NCBI RefSeq assembly: GCF_019795155.1
Contig: NZ_JAILYN010000004.1
Location: 110,495 to 174,494, forward strand
DNA from: Marinobacterium arenosum
GTDB taxonomy: Bacteria; Pseudomonadota; Gammaproteobacteria; Pseudomonadales; Balneatricaceae
Reading direction: 5' to 3'
DNA length: 64,000 nucleotides
In this document: piece after piece, positions 38,433-48,761 of the stretch
Layout of the letters: each line of letters opens with the position of its first letter
Numbering within the stretch: position 1 is the first letter of the stretch
Notes under the pieces: generated by a model
Told to the model about the DNA's origin: nothing
What the model saw: the letters and a program-made list of their open reading frames with translations, nothing else
Databases searched by the model: none
Made by a program: the position numbers and the translations under genes

Positions 38433-39011
38433 TCAACAACAATCACGATACCGCCAGCACTCCAGCAGATGGTCATTGACCATCCCGGTGGCCTGCATAT
38501 ACGCATACATGATTGTGGAACCAACGAAGGTCATGCCGCGTTTCTTCAGATCCTTCGACAACGCATCGCTCACGGCGGTGGTAGCCGGTACCTCGGCCAT
38601 CTCGCGCCACTGGTTGACAATCGGCGCGCCGCCGACGAACTGCCAGACGTAAGTGTCGAAACTGCCGAACTCCTGCTGGATCGCCAGGAAGGCGCGGGCA
38701 TTCTTACGGGCACCGAACACCTTCAACCGGTTGCGCACGATGCTGGCATCACCGAGCAGCGTTTCCAGCTCCTCGTCCGTCATTGCGGCGACCGACTCGG
38801 GATCGAACGCCTTGAACGCCCGTCTATAGCCCTCCCGCTTGTTGAGGATGGTCTGCCAGCTCAGGCCGGCCTGTGCCCCCTCCAGAATCAGCATCTCGAA
38901 GTGCTTGCGGTCGTCATGCACCGGCACGCCCCACTCCTCATCGTGGTAGCGCAGGTAGTCTTCGTCGTTATTACGTGCCCAGTGGCAGCGGGTCGGATGA
39001 ACATCGCTCAT
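38433..39011 (-). CDS. tag: DNA-3-methyladenine glycosylase I
   Basis: Tag removes 3-methyladenine from alkylated DNA in base excision repair. The 192-residue protein matches the family: RCHWARNNDEDYLRYHDEEWGVPVHDD at the N-terminus (zinc-binding Cys and the base-pocket residues), FEMLILEGAQAGLSWQTILNKR with the active-site acid, and a C-terminal MVNDHLLECWRYRDCC that supplies the remaining zinc ligands. The final two cysteines are close to the stop, so the C-terminus appears complete. It is monocistronic. Confidence 0.96.
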   Translation of the reverse strand: MSDVHPTRCHWARNNDEDYLRYHDEEWGVPVHDDRKHFEMLILEGAQAGLSWQTILNKREGYRRAFKAFDPESVAAMTDEELETLLGDASIVRNRLKVFGARKNARAFLAIQQEFGSFDTYVWQFVGGAPIVNQWREMAEVPATTAVSDALSKDLKKRGMTFVGSTIMYAYMQATGMVNDHLLECWRYRDCC

Positions 39012-39143
39012 GGTCGGTTCCTTTGACGTTATTCTGATTCGGTCCGAACTCGATCTTAATCCCTGCGTTCAAGGTTGTCGCGGTAGAGACCGACGGACTG
39101 CTAGGCTATGGTAGGACGGGTACGGAGCTAAAGGAGGAGTACC

Positions 39144-39590
39144 ATGACCAAGCAACTGATCGCGGCAACCGTTCTGGCAGGCTGTGGGATGCTGATCCCC
39201 ACCGCCCAAGCGCAGCAGTCACCCGCAACATTACTGCAATCCTGCCAGGCGCTGACCGCATCCGGCCGTGTGGCAGCGGACAGCCTGGCCTGCTACGCCT
39301 ATATCGATGGCTACCTGGACGGGGTACTGGTCACCAATGGCGCGATCCTGCGCAATATCAAAACGTCCGATGCCGAACCCTCCGGCTTCCTGTCGCGGGT
39401 CTACCGCACCCGGTTGGGCAAGGAGGATATCGCCTGGGATTCGACCGCGATGGCTGAATTCTGCCTGCCCAAGCATCTGTCGCGCCATGAGCTGATCCTC
39501 CAGGTTGCCAATCGGCTACCTCAACCGGACGACGGCAGCGAACTGCGCGAAACGCTCTACCGGGTGCTGAAACAGAACTACCCCTGTTAA
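39144..39590 (+). CDS. Exported protein, Rap1a/Tai-like domain
   Basis: A 148-residue secreted protein with a signal sequence (LIAATVLAGCGMLIPTAQA) and a strong AAAGGAGGAG ribosome site. The mature part has the pattern of the Rap1a/Tai family: LLQSCQAL, CYAYIDGYLDG, a central FCLPKHLSRHELILQVANRL and a terminal YRVLKQNYPC, with cysteines set to form two disulfides. Tai/Rap proteins are periplasmic immunity proteins for type VI amidase effectors, but the wider family has many members of unknown role. No effector or secretion gene is nearby, so an immunity role is not claimed. Confidence 0.7.
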   Translation: MTKQLIAATVLAGCGMLIPTAQAQQSPATLLQSCQALTASGRVAADSLACYAYIDGYLDGVLVTNGAILRNIKTSDAEPSGFLSRVYRTRLGKEDIAWDSTAMAEFCLPKHLSRHELILQVANRLPQPDDGSELRETLYRVLKQNYPC

Positions 39591-39620
39591 CCGGCCCGAA
39601 CAGACCACGGAGACGCAACC

Positions 39621-40454
39621 ATGTGCGACCTGATCTCCTGTAACCGCTCGTCCGACCAACCATCCCGCCCCACCCTCTCGTCGCAAACCCGGCGCGATTT
39701 CCTGAAGGGGTTGATCTGCCTGCCACTGGCGGTGGTGCTGGCCGACCCGCAACTGGCCCGGGCCGCCGGCCAGCGTACCGAACAGGTCCGGATCGAGCTG
39801 CCCTCCGGCCAACAGGCGCAGGCCTATCTGGCGCTGCCGGACGATGCGACCGAGCGGGCGCCGACGGTACTGTTGATCCATGAATGGTGGGGACTCAACG
39901 ACCAGATCAAGGCGGTTGCCAACGAACTGGCCGAGCAGGGCTTCATCGCCCTGGCGGTCGATCTATACCAGGGCAAGGTGGCCACCAGCCGCGAAAAAGC
40001 CAACGAGTTCCGCATGGCGCTGGATCCCACCTGGGCCACCGAAGCGCTGGTCGGCTGGATCGACTGGCTGCGCCAGCATTCGCGCAGCAACGGCCGGGTG
40101 GCGACCCTGGGCTGGTGCTTCGGTGGCGGCTGGGCGCTGGATGCCGCGCTGGCCGCCCCGGTCGATGCCACGGTGATCTACTACGGCGACGTGCGCCGCA
40201 GCGCCGAGCAACTGACCAGCCTGTACGGCCCGGTGCTGGGTCATTTCGGCACCCTGGACACGCGAATCGATGCCGCCATGGTGGGCGATTTCGAGCGGGC
40301 GATGGCCGAAGCCGACAAGACCGAGCTGACCGTGCACTGGTACGTAGCCGACCACGCTTTCGCCAACCCGACCGGCGCCCGCTATGACCAGGAGGACGCC
40401 GCGCTGTCCTGGGCCCGCACGCTCAGTTTCCTGCACCGCCATCTGCGCGGCTGA
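39621..40454 (+). CDS. Exported dienelactone hydrolase family protein
   Basis: A 277-residue alpha/beta-hydrolase of the dienelactone hydrolase family. The N-terminus carries a Tat-like signal (SQTRRDFLKGLICLPLAVVLA), so the enzyme is probably exported folded. The nucleophile is the cysteine of LGWCFGGGWAL, with the conserved HEWWGLN and a C-terminal histidine in YVADHAFAN, and an Asp in LGHFGTLDTRID. It is 30 bp after the Rap1a-like gene and may be co-transcribed. Substrates range from dienelactones to general esters, and the actual one is unknown. A GC-rich 8-bp repeat follows the stop. Confidence 0.9.
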   Translation: MCDLISCNRSSDQPSRPTLSSQTRRDFLKGLICLPLAVVLADPQLARAAGQRTEQVRIELPSGQQAQAYLALPDDATERAPTVLLIHEWWGLNDQIKAVANELAEQGFIALAVDLYQGKVATSREKANEFRMALDPTWATEALVGWIDWLRQHSRSNGRVATLGWCFGGGWALDAALAAPVDATVIYYGDVRRSAEQLTSLYGPVLGHFGTLDTRIDAAMVGDFERAMAEADKTELTVHWYVADHAFANPTGARYDQEDAALSWARTLSFLHRHLRG

Positions 40455-40455
40455 A

Positions 40456-40487
40456 CGGCGGCCCGGCGGTCCGGCGGCCCGGCGGCC
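40456..40487. repeat. Short tandem repeat (CGGCGGCC)x4
   Basis: Four near-perfect 8-bp units (the second has a T) lie immediately after the hydrolase stop, ahead of the HAD gene. Confidence 0.8.
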
Positions 40488-40542
40488 CGGCGCGGTTCTG
40501 TGGTAGAGTGCGCGTTTCGCAATCAGCTACAGGAATACCGAG

Positions 40543-41217
40543 ATGTCGCTGCAGGCCATACTCTTTGACCACGATGGTACCCTGGTCGATTCCGAAGCCA
40601 CCCACATGGCGCTATGGAACCTGGCGATCGAACCCTATGGTGTCAGTATCAGCGAGACGGTGTACTGGCAGCAGCTGCTCGGCGTACCGGCCGAGCAGAA
40701 CGCCGAAACAATCATCCGGATGCACAACCTGCCGGTGTCGGTCGACGCCCTGGTGGCCGCCAAGCTGGAACAGAACGACCGCTTCCTCAACGAGAGCTTC
40801 TTCCCGGCGATGGCCGACGCCGACCGGGTACTGCGGACGCAGGCCCGCCAGCTGCGGCTGGCGCTGGTCAGCGGCTCGCAGCGCCACTGCGTGGAAGCCT
40901 CGCTCCGCGGCCATAACTGGGGCGAACTGTTCGAGCAGGTGGTCACCGGTGACGACGTAGCGCACAACAAGCCACAGCCGGATGGCTACCTGAAGGCACT
41001 GAAGGCGATGGGGCTGTCGGCCGACCAGGCGGTGGCGGTGGAGGATACCGAAGCGGGCGTCAGCGCCGCCGTCGCGGCCGGCCTGCCCACCATCGCGCTG
41101 CGCTCGACAGATGCCAGCAGCCACGATTTCTCCCGGGCGAGCGTCGAAGTGACCAGCCTCGGCGAGGCGCTGAGCTGGATCGAACGCCAGTACGGTTTCG
41201 ATTTCCGGGCCGACTGA
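40543..41217 (+). CDS. HAD-superfamily phosphatase (beta-phosphoglucomutase-like)
   Basis: A 224-residue HAD hydrolase with the nucleophile motif ILFDHDGTLVDSEATH (Asp nucleophile and acid/base Asp), a helical cap (C1 type), motif II in LALVSGSQR, a lysine in DDVAHNKPQPDGYLKAL, and motif III VAVEDTEAGVSAAVAAGLP. This matches phosphoglycolate-phosphatase/beta-phosphoglucomutase-like enzymes such as YqaB or YfbT. Substrate is unknown. An AGGA ribosome site precedes the ATG. The thioesterase gene follows 59 bp later on the same strand. Confidence 0.92.
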   Translation: MSLQAILFDHDGTLVDSEATHMALWNLAIEPYGVSISETVYWQQLLGVPAEQNAETIIRMHNLPVSVDALVAAKLEQNDRFLNESFFPAMADADRVLRTQARQLRLALVSGSQRHCVEASLRGHNWGELFEQVVTGDDVAHNKPQPDGYLKALKAMGLSADQAVAVEDTEAGVSAAVAAGLPTIALRSTDASSHDFSRASVEVTSLGEALSWIERQYGFDFRAD

Positions 41218-41276
41218 ACCGACCGGTTGTGCTATAACTGCCAGCCGTTATTCACAGCCCCCGGAGCGCTACACGC

Positions 41277-41678
41277 ATGAGCCAGGTATTCCGTATCGAA
41301 CAGAAAGTCCGCGACTATGAACTGGATATGCAGGGCATCGTCAATAACGGCGTCTACTTCAACTACCTGGAACATGCCCGCCACGAGTTCCTGCTGTCGC
41401 GCGGCGTCGATTTCGCCGCGCTGGCGGAACAGCAGATCCACCTGGTGGTGATCCGTTCCGAACTGGACTACAAGGCCTCACTGAAAAGCGGCGACCGCTT
41501 CGTGGTCGAGGTCAAGGCGGAGCGGATCAGCAAGGTGAAGTTCGGCTTCCGCCAGCGGGTAATCCGGCTGGCCGACGAGAAAGTCTGCGTCGAGGGGTTG
41601 GTGATCGGCACCGCACTGAATGAGCGCGGCCGCCCCTACCTGTCGCCGGAGATCGAAGCACTGTTCGACGACGCCTGA
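41277..41678 (+). CDS. Acyl-CoA thioesterase, hot-dog fold (4HBT)
   Basis: A 133-residue hot-dog thioesterase of the YbgC/4-hydroxybenzoyl-CoA thioesterase group. The key stretch VRDYELDMQGIVNNGVYFNYLEHARHEFL contains the catalytic Asp region and the conserved asparagine-rich loop, followed by the central helix and RSELDYKASLKSGDRFVVEV. Such enzymes hydrolyse acyl-CoA in the cytoplasm. The chain-length preference is not readable. It lies 59 bp after the HAD gene and 233 bp before nirK. Confidence 0.9.
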   Translation: MSQVFRIEQKVRDYELDMQGIVNNGVYFNYLEHARHEFLLSRGVDFAALAEQQIHLVVIRSELDYKASLKSGDRFVVEVKAERISKVKFGFRQRVIRLADEKVCVEGLVIGTALNERGRPYLSPEIEALFDDA

Positions 41679-41806
41679 AGGCTCGCCCCCCCCCTTCCGC
41701 CCCGTTTCACGTTGACGACATATGCCAGTTTTTTGGCTGCTGGGAGCCCACTAACGGTTGCCAGCGGCCGGACGATCAGGGCGCCATTATTTGCGCCGGA
41801 TCAAAA

Positions 41807-41829
41807 AACATGTACCTAAAATTCATTAA
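41807..41829. promoter_or_regulatory. NsrR-like site upstream of nirK
   Basis: The 23-bp segment fits the gammaproteobacterial NsrR consensus AAnATGnATTTnAAATnCATnTT at 14 of its 18 fixed positions (core AACATG and AAATTCAT). NsrR is a nitric-oxide-sensing repressor of nitrosative stress and nitrite reductase genes. Confidence 0.45.
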
Positions 41830-41843
41830 TTGACAATCGTCAT
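41830..41843. promoter_or_regulatory. FNR/NnrR-type site upstream of nirK
   Basis: TTGACAATCGTCAT matches TTGAC-N4-GTCAA with one mismatch and directly abuts the NsrR-like site. It lies about 75 bp before the nirK ATG, placing a class II promoter (CATAGA-like -10 near 41866) at suitable distance. Confidence 0.55.
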
Positions 41844-41911
41844 CTTGCACCTTGGTCGTAGAGCCATAGACTGCCCCGGAGTTTCCAATTTTCCTATCGG
41901 GAGGGATTCCT

Positions 41912-43339
41912 ATGAAGCTCCGCTCTCTCTGTGCCGCAATGTCGCTGGCGCTATCCTTTAATGCCCTTGCCGGCGATCTGCCGGTTGTCGACGCCAACCT
42001 GACCACCCCGCCGATGGTGCCGCCGGCGATTACCCGCGACCATGCCGCGAAGGTAGTGGTCAAGCTGGAGACGGTCGAAAAGGTCATGAAAATGTCCGAT
42101 GGCGTCGAGTACAACTTCTGGACCTTCGGCGGTTCAGTACCCGGCAAATTCATCCGGGTACGGGAAGGTGACCAGGTGGAATTCCACCTGTCCAACCACC
42201 CCAGCTCGAAGATGCCGCACAATATCGACCTGCACGCGGTGACCGGCCCCGGCGGTGGTGCGGTCTCCTCCTTCACCGCGCCCGGCCACACCTCCACCTT
42301 CAGCTTCAAGGCGCTGAATCCCGGCCTTTATGTCTACCACTGCGCCACCGCACCGGTCGGCATGCATATCGCCAACGGCATGTACGGCCTGATCCTGGTG
42401 GAGCCCGAGGAGGGGCTGCCACCGGTCGATCGCGAGTACTACGTGATGCAGGGTGACTTCTACACCAAGGGCGCGTACGGCGAAGAGGGGCTGCAGCCGT
42501 TCGATATGGAGAAGGCGATCCATGAAGACGCCGACTACGTGGTGTTCAACGGCTCGGTCGGCGCCCTGACCGGCGACAATGCGCTGACCGCCAACGTCGG
42601 CGAAACCGTACGCCTCTACGTCGGCAACGGCGGCCCGAACCTGGTGTCCTCGTTCCATGTGATCGGTGAGATCTTCGACAAGGTGCAGGTGGAGGGGGGC
42701 AGCTCGGTCAACGAGAACGTGCAGACCACGCTGATACCGGCCGGTGGTTCGGCTATCGCCGAATTCAAGCTGGATGTGCCGGGCAACTTCATCCTGGTCG
42801 ACCACTCGATCTTCCGGGCGTTCAACAAGGGCGCACTGGGGATGATGAAAGTGGATGGTCCCGAGGACAAGATCGCCTACTCCGGTAAGCAGGCCGACAG
42901 CGTCTATCTGCCGGAAGGCTCCACCATTCAGGAGCTGAGCGAAGCCGCACCGGCACCGAAGCTGGCCAGCAACAAGGCGGAACAGATCCGCTTCGGTCAA
43001 CGGCTGTACGAGCAGAACTGCCAGGCCTGCCATCAGCCGGGTGGGGTTGGCGTACCGGCGGCGTTCCCGCCGCTGGCCAACTCCGACTTCCTCAATGCCG
43101 ACCCGACCCGCGCCATCGACATCGTATTGCATGGCCTGAGCGGCAAGCTCACCGTCAACGGCAATAAATACAACAGCGTGATGCCGGCAATGCGAATGAG
43201 CGACGCCGAGGTGGCCAACGTGCTGACCTACGTGCTCAACAGCTGGGACAACAAGGGTGGCCAGATCAGTCCGAAACAGGTCGCCACGCGGCGCAAGGAA
43301 GGCAGCAAGGTTCAGTTGGCCGGCGCGGCTGAACACTGA
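41912..43339 (+). CDS. nirK: Copper nitrite reductase fused to cytochrome c
   Basis: NirK reduces nitrite to nitric oxide in the periplasm. The 475-residue precursor has a signal peptide (cleavage about residue 20) and two cupredoxin domains. Type 1 copper ligands are H103, C144, H152 and M157; the short C-x7-H-x4-M loop is typical of class II NirK. Type 2 ligands are H108, H143 and H298, and the catalytic pair is D106 and H249. A C-terminal cytochrome c domain (about 355-450) carries CQACH (370-374) and an axial Met near 424-427, as in three-domain enzymes of the Ralstonia type. A GGAGGG ribosome site precedes the ATG. nirV follows with a 1-base overlap. Confidence 0.97.
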   Translation: MKLRSLCAAMSLALSFNALAGDLPVVDANLTTPPMVPPAITRDHAAKVVVKLETVEKVMKMSDGVEYNFWTFGGSVPGKFIRVREGDQVEFHLSNHPSSKMPHNIDLHAVTGPGGGAVSSFTAPGHTSTFSFKALNPGLYVYHCATAPVGMHIANGMYGLILVEPEEGLPPVDREYYVMQGDFYTKGAYGEEGLQPFDMEKAIHEDADYVVFNGSVGALTGDNALTANVGETVRLYVGNGGPNLVSSFHVIGEIFDKVQVEGGSSVNENVQTTLIPAGGSAIAEFKLDVPGNFILVDHSIFRAFNKGALGMMKVDGPEDKIAYSGKQADSVYLPEGSTIQELSEAAPAPKLASNKAEQIRFGQRLYEQNCQACHQPGGVGVPAAFPPLANSDFLNADPTRAIDIVLHGLSGKLTVNGNKYNSVMPAMRMSDAEVANVLTYVLNSWDNKGGQISPKQVATRRKEGSKVQLAGAAEH

Positions 43340-44121
43340 TGAAAGCCCTGGCGTGGCTCTGCCTGGCCGCCCTGCCGATGGCGGCCAGCGCAGCCGAAAT
43401 GACAACGTTGCCGGCCGGCAGTTACCGGCCGCTCTACCTCAGCGACGATAGCCCGCTGGTGGAGGTGGCGCCGTTCAAGCTGGACCGGCGGCCGGTCACC
43501 AACCAGGCGTTCCTGACGTTCGTGCAGGCGAATCCACGCTGGGCGCCGGAGCGGATTGCGTCGCTGTTCGCTGAATCGCAGTATCTGGCCCACTGGCTGC
43601 CGGGCACGCAAGGCCGGCAGCCGGCGGCTGAGCAGCTGCAACAGCCGGTCAGCCGGGTGTCCTGGTTTGCCGCCCAGGCTTACTGCCGCTGGCAGGATAA
43701 ACGGCTGCCGACCGTCGCCGAGTGGGAGTTTGCCGCTCGCGCCAGCGAGACCGCTGCCAACGGTAGCCGAGAACCGGGCTATAACCAGCGCATCCTCGAT
43801 TGGTACGCCCGCCCCGGCAGCGCCGGGCTACGCCCGGTGGGCCAGCAACCGGCCAATTTCTGGGGGGTCCAGGACATGCATGGCCTGATCTGGGAGTGGA
43901 CCGAGGATTTCAATGCCACGCTGGTAACCGGCGAGTCTCGCGGTGACAGCGTGATCGACCAGAAATTCTTCTGCGGTGCAGGGGCCGCCGGGGCCGCCGA
44001 TCCCAGCGACTATGCCGCCTTTATGCGCTTCGGATTCCGCTCCAGCCTGCAGGCACGCTTCACGCTGCAGAACCTGGGCTTCCGTTGCGCAGCCGATATC
44101 GATGTTAAGGAGAACGAATGA
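43339..44121 (+). CDS. nirV: NirV-like formylglycine-generating-enzyme-fold protein
   Basis: A 260-residue exported protein (signal [19 protein letters not shown]) of the SUMF1/FGE-sulfatase fold. Motifs include LDRRPVTNQAFLTFV, PVSRVSWFAAQAYCRWQDKRLPTVAEWEFAAR, WGVQDMHGLIWEWTEDF and GFRSSL...NLGFRCA. NirV proteins are repeatedly encoded next to nirK in denitrifiers such as Rhodobacter; their role is unclear and they are probably accessory. The ATG overlaps the nirK stop (ATGA-type coupling), and the Sco gene overlaps its end by 4 bases, so all three genes form one operon. Confidence 0.88.
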   Translation: MKALAWLCLAALPMAASAAEMTTLPAGSYRPLYLSDDSPLVEVAPFKLDRRPVTNQAFLTFVQANPRWAPERIASLFAESQYLAHWLPGTQGRQPAAEQLQQPVSRVSWFAAQAYCRWQDKRLPTVAEWEFAARASETAANGSREPGYNQRILDWYARPGSAGLRPVGQQPANFWGVQDMHGLIWEWTEDFNATLVTGESRGDSVIDQKFFCGAGAAGAADPSDYAAFMRFGFRSSLQARFTLQNLGFRCAADIDVKENE

Positions 44122-44675
44122 TGAAACTGTTCAAGAAACTGTTGCTCGCCGGCCTGCTGGTCAGCGGTGGTGCTCAGGCCGAACTGCCGGATAATTCGCT
44201 GTACCTGCTGGACAGCCACTGGCAGGACGAATCCGCCCAGCACTTCATGCTGCCCCAGCTACAGGGCAAGCGCCAGGTGGTGGCGATGATCTACACCAAC
44301 TGCCTGCATGTCTGCCCGGCGCTGGTTGCCGACCTGCAACTGATGGAGAAAGCGCTGCCGGCAGACTGGCAGGACAAAGTCGGCTTCGTGCTGGTGTCGC
44401 TGACGCCGGAACAGGACAGCGCCGAAGTGCTGCGCCAGTTCGCCGACAAACGCGGCCTGGACCTGTCCCGCTGGGAGCTGCTGCGCGGCTCCGCAGAGGA
44501 TGTGCGTTCGCTGGCGATGGCGCTGGATATCAAATACAAGAAAATCGCCAACGGCGAGATGGCGCACAGCAACAAGTTCGTCGTGCTTGACGAACAGGGA
44601 CGGATCCTGTTCAGCGAAACTGGCCTGCCGGAAGGCCCGGAGGCGATGGTGCAGCGGCTGATCGCCAGCCACTGA
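44118..44675 (+). CDS. SCO1/SenC-type copper chaperone
   Basis: A 185-residue periplasmic thioredoxin-fold protein with a signal peptide (about 1-21). Copper-binding C62 and C66 lie in TNCLHVCPAL and the distal histidine H150 in EMAHSNKF, the full Sco ligand set. Sco proteins deliver copper to cuproenzymes, usually cytochrome oxidase CuA. Here it overlaps nirV by 4 bases in an operon with nirK, so a role in loading NirK copper is the natural inference. Two adjacent ATGs (44118, 44121) can start it. A MITE-like element begins about 175 bp after the stop. Confidence 0.9.
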   Translation: MMKLFKKLLLAGLLVSGGAQAELPDNSLYLLDSHWQDESAQHFMLPQLQGKRQVVAMIYTNCLHVCPALVADLQLMEKALPADWQDKVGFVLVSLTPEQDSAEVLRQFADKRGLDLSRWELLRGSAEDVRSLAMALDIKYKKIANGEMAHSNKFVVLDEQGRILFSETGLPEGPEAMVQRLIASH

Positions 44676-44853
44676 CCGCTTGTCTTAGCAACGTCCCGCC
44701 ATGGCCGCCGCTCCACCCCGGACGGCGGTCCTTCACCGCCCCATTCAATAAGTTTCAGCAAAAGAGTTACCAAAAAACTTACAAAAAACTCGCCAAAAGA
44801 CGCAGGGGCGATGGCCGTCGCCGATGTTAGAGTAGGCCCAGTCCAGCAATAAG

Positions 44854-45130
44854 GGAACCTGCGAACAAGTCCCTTGGGCCTCTGGCTTTCGGAGCGGTCA
44901 GAGATCAAGGCAACGATTACAGGCGTACTGGTTGTCCGGCGAAAATCGTTAACACAGAGCTCTGATCGCCCGGGTGCCGGACCACCGAAAGCCCCGGAGG
45001 GCGGGCTCTATAACGGCCATCTGCTTTGTCAGGCAGCTTGGAAAGGACGCGTCATTCCGCTACGCTGCCTTTCGCGCATCTGGCCGTTCTAGCGCCCGCA
45101 GAGAACATAAGGGACTTGTTCGCAGGTTCC
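44854..45130. mobile_element. MITE-like element with 22-bp inverted repeats
   Basis: A 277-bp non-coding segment is bounded by perfect 22-bp inverted repeats: GGAACCTGCGAACAAGTCCC plus TT at 44854-44875, and its complement at 45109-45130. Both ends are flanked by the direct repeat TAAG (44850-44853 and 45131-45134), a 4-bp target duplication. No transposase is encoded. It inserted 17 bp before the ATG of the downstream response regulator, so it may now supply that gene's promoter or leader. Confidence 0.88.
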
Positions 45131-45147
45131 TAAGATATGGATTGGCT

Positions 45148-46522
45148 ATGGATAAGCACCCCGAAGGCGCAGTCGCCGCCGGCGACCCGGAACTGGCGCC
45201 GTTCTCCATCCTGATCGTCGACGATGAAGCCGGCATCTGCGATTTCCTCTGCCGGGCACTCAGCCGGCACTACGCCCAGGTGGCGATCGCCCGCTCCAGC
45301 GAGGAGGCCGAGCAACTGCGTCGGCGACGGCACTTCGATCTGCTGATCGTCGATATCTGCATGCCGGGGCAATCCGGCATCGACTGGGCCCGTGCTCTGG
45401 ACGAACAGGGCGTCGGCAGCGAATTGATCTTCATGACCGGCTTCGCCGAGCTGGACAACGCCTTGCAAGCGGTCCGCCTGGGCGCCAGCGACTTCATTCT
45501 CAAACCTTTCCGGCTGGAGCAGATGCTGGCGGCGGTGCGTCGCTGCTTCGAGCGGCTGCAACTGGCACGCGAGAACTATATCTACCGACGCCGTCTGCCG
45601 CAGCTCGCCGATCAGCGGATGATGATCGGCGAAAGCCCGCAGATCGGCCAGTTGCGCGAACTGGTGGCGCGGGTGGCGCCGACCCGCTCGGCGGTACTGA
45701 TCGAGGGCGAAACCGGCACCGGCAAGGAGCTGGTCGCCGCCGCGCTGCACCAGCTCAGCGGCCGCAAGGGACCGTTCGTACCGCTGAACTGCGGCGCCGT
45801 CGCCGCCGAATTGATCGAATCGGAGCTGTTCGGCCATACCAAGGGCGCCTTCACCGGCGCCGGCCAACCCCGCCAGGGGCTATTCAGCTACGCCGACGGC
45901 GGCACCCTGTTCCTGGACGAACTGGCGGAGATGCCACTACTGATGCAGGCCAAGCTGTTGCGGGTACTGGAGGAGGGCAAGATCCGTCCGGTCGGCTCCG
46001 AGCAGGCCCGCACGGTGGATGTGCGGATCGTTGCAGCCAGCAACCGCTCGCTACAGCAGGCGGTCGAGCAGGGCGAATTTCGCGCCGACTTGTTCTACCG
46101 CCTCAATGTGCTGCCGCTGCAACTGCCGCCGTTACGCCAGCGATGCGAGGATATCGCCCCATTGGCGCAGTACCTGGGCGGCCAGTTGGCCCAGGAACTC
46201 GGCCTGCCGCCGCTGCCGTTGAGCCAACCGGATATCCAGGCGCTGCAGCAGTACCATTGGCCCGGCAACGTGCGCGAACTGCGCAACCTGCTGGAGCGCT
46301 GCATGCTGCTCGGCAGCCTGCCCCATCAGATGCTGTCGCCCCAAGCTGACAGCCGCTCGACCGCCGAACCGCGAAGCGGCTATCCGCCGGACTGGTCGCT
46401 GTCCCAGGTCGAGCGGCACCATATCGAGCGGGTATTGGCACGGCAGCAGGGCAACAAGAGCCGCGCCGCCGAGCAGCTCGGCATCGGCCGCAAGACGCTG
46501 GACCGCAAACTGCAGCGCCGCA

Positions 46523-46533
<11 letters not shown>
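45148..46533 (+). CDS. Sigma-54-dependent response regulator (NtrC family)
   Basis: A 461-residue regulator. The receiver domain has acidic pocket VDDEAG near 24-29 and phospho-Asp D69 (LIVDICMPG). The AAA+ domain has Walker A GETGTGKE and the sigma-54 contact loop GAFTGAG. A Fis-type HTH ends the protein ([21 protein letters not shown]). The frame is open upstream to 44974, but that part lies inside the MITE-like element, so the ATG at 45148 is the native start. It overlaps the kinase gene by 11 bases. The likely target is the OFA-family gene downstream, which has a -24/-12 promoter. Confidence 0.92.
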
Positions 46534-48607
<2,074 letters not shown>

Positions 48608-48675
48608 CCCGCTGCCAATAGGTAGGACGCCGCTCTTTCCAGCCAACCCCTTATTAAAAAAAGAGTTTTCCTGAC

Positions 48676-48691
48676 TGGCCCATGACTTGCT
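48676..48691 (+). promoter_or_regulatory. Sigma-54 (-24/-12) promoter for the OFA-family gene
   Basis: TGGCCCATGACTTGCT has the invariant GG and GC exactly 10 bp apart and matches TGGCAC-N5-TTGC closely. It lies 71 bp before the OFA-family ATG, directly after genes for a sigma-54 activator and kinase. Confidence 0.8.
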
Positions 48692-48761
48692 CTGGTATCC
48701 CACGGCCGTGCGCGATGCGCGGCCGCCTGGATAACAACAATAAGATTAGGAGTGGAGTCAT

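Noticed and set aside
42134..43405. A long open frame antisense to nirK
   Set aside because: nirK is certain from its copper and haem ligands. The antisense product has no recognisable motif.
44974..45147. N-terminal extension of the response regulator
   Set aside because: The extra residues are read from inside the MITE-like element. The receiver domain starts normally after the ATG at 45148.
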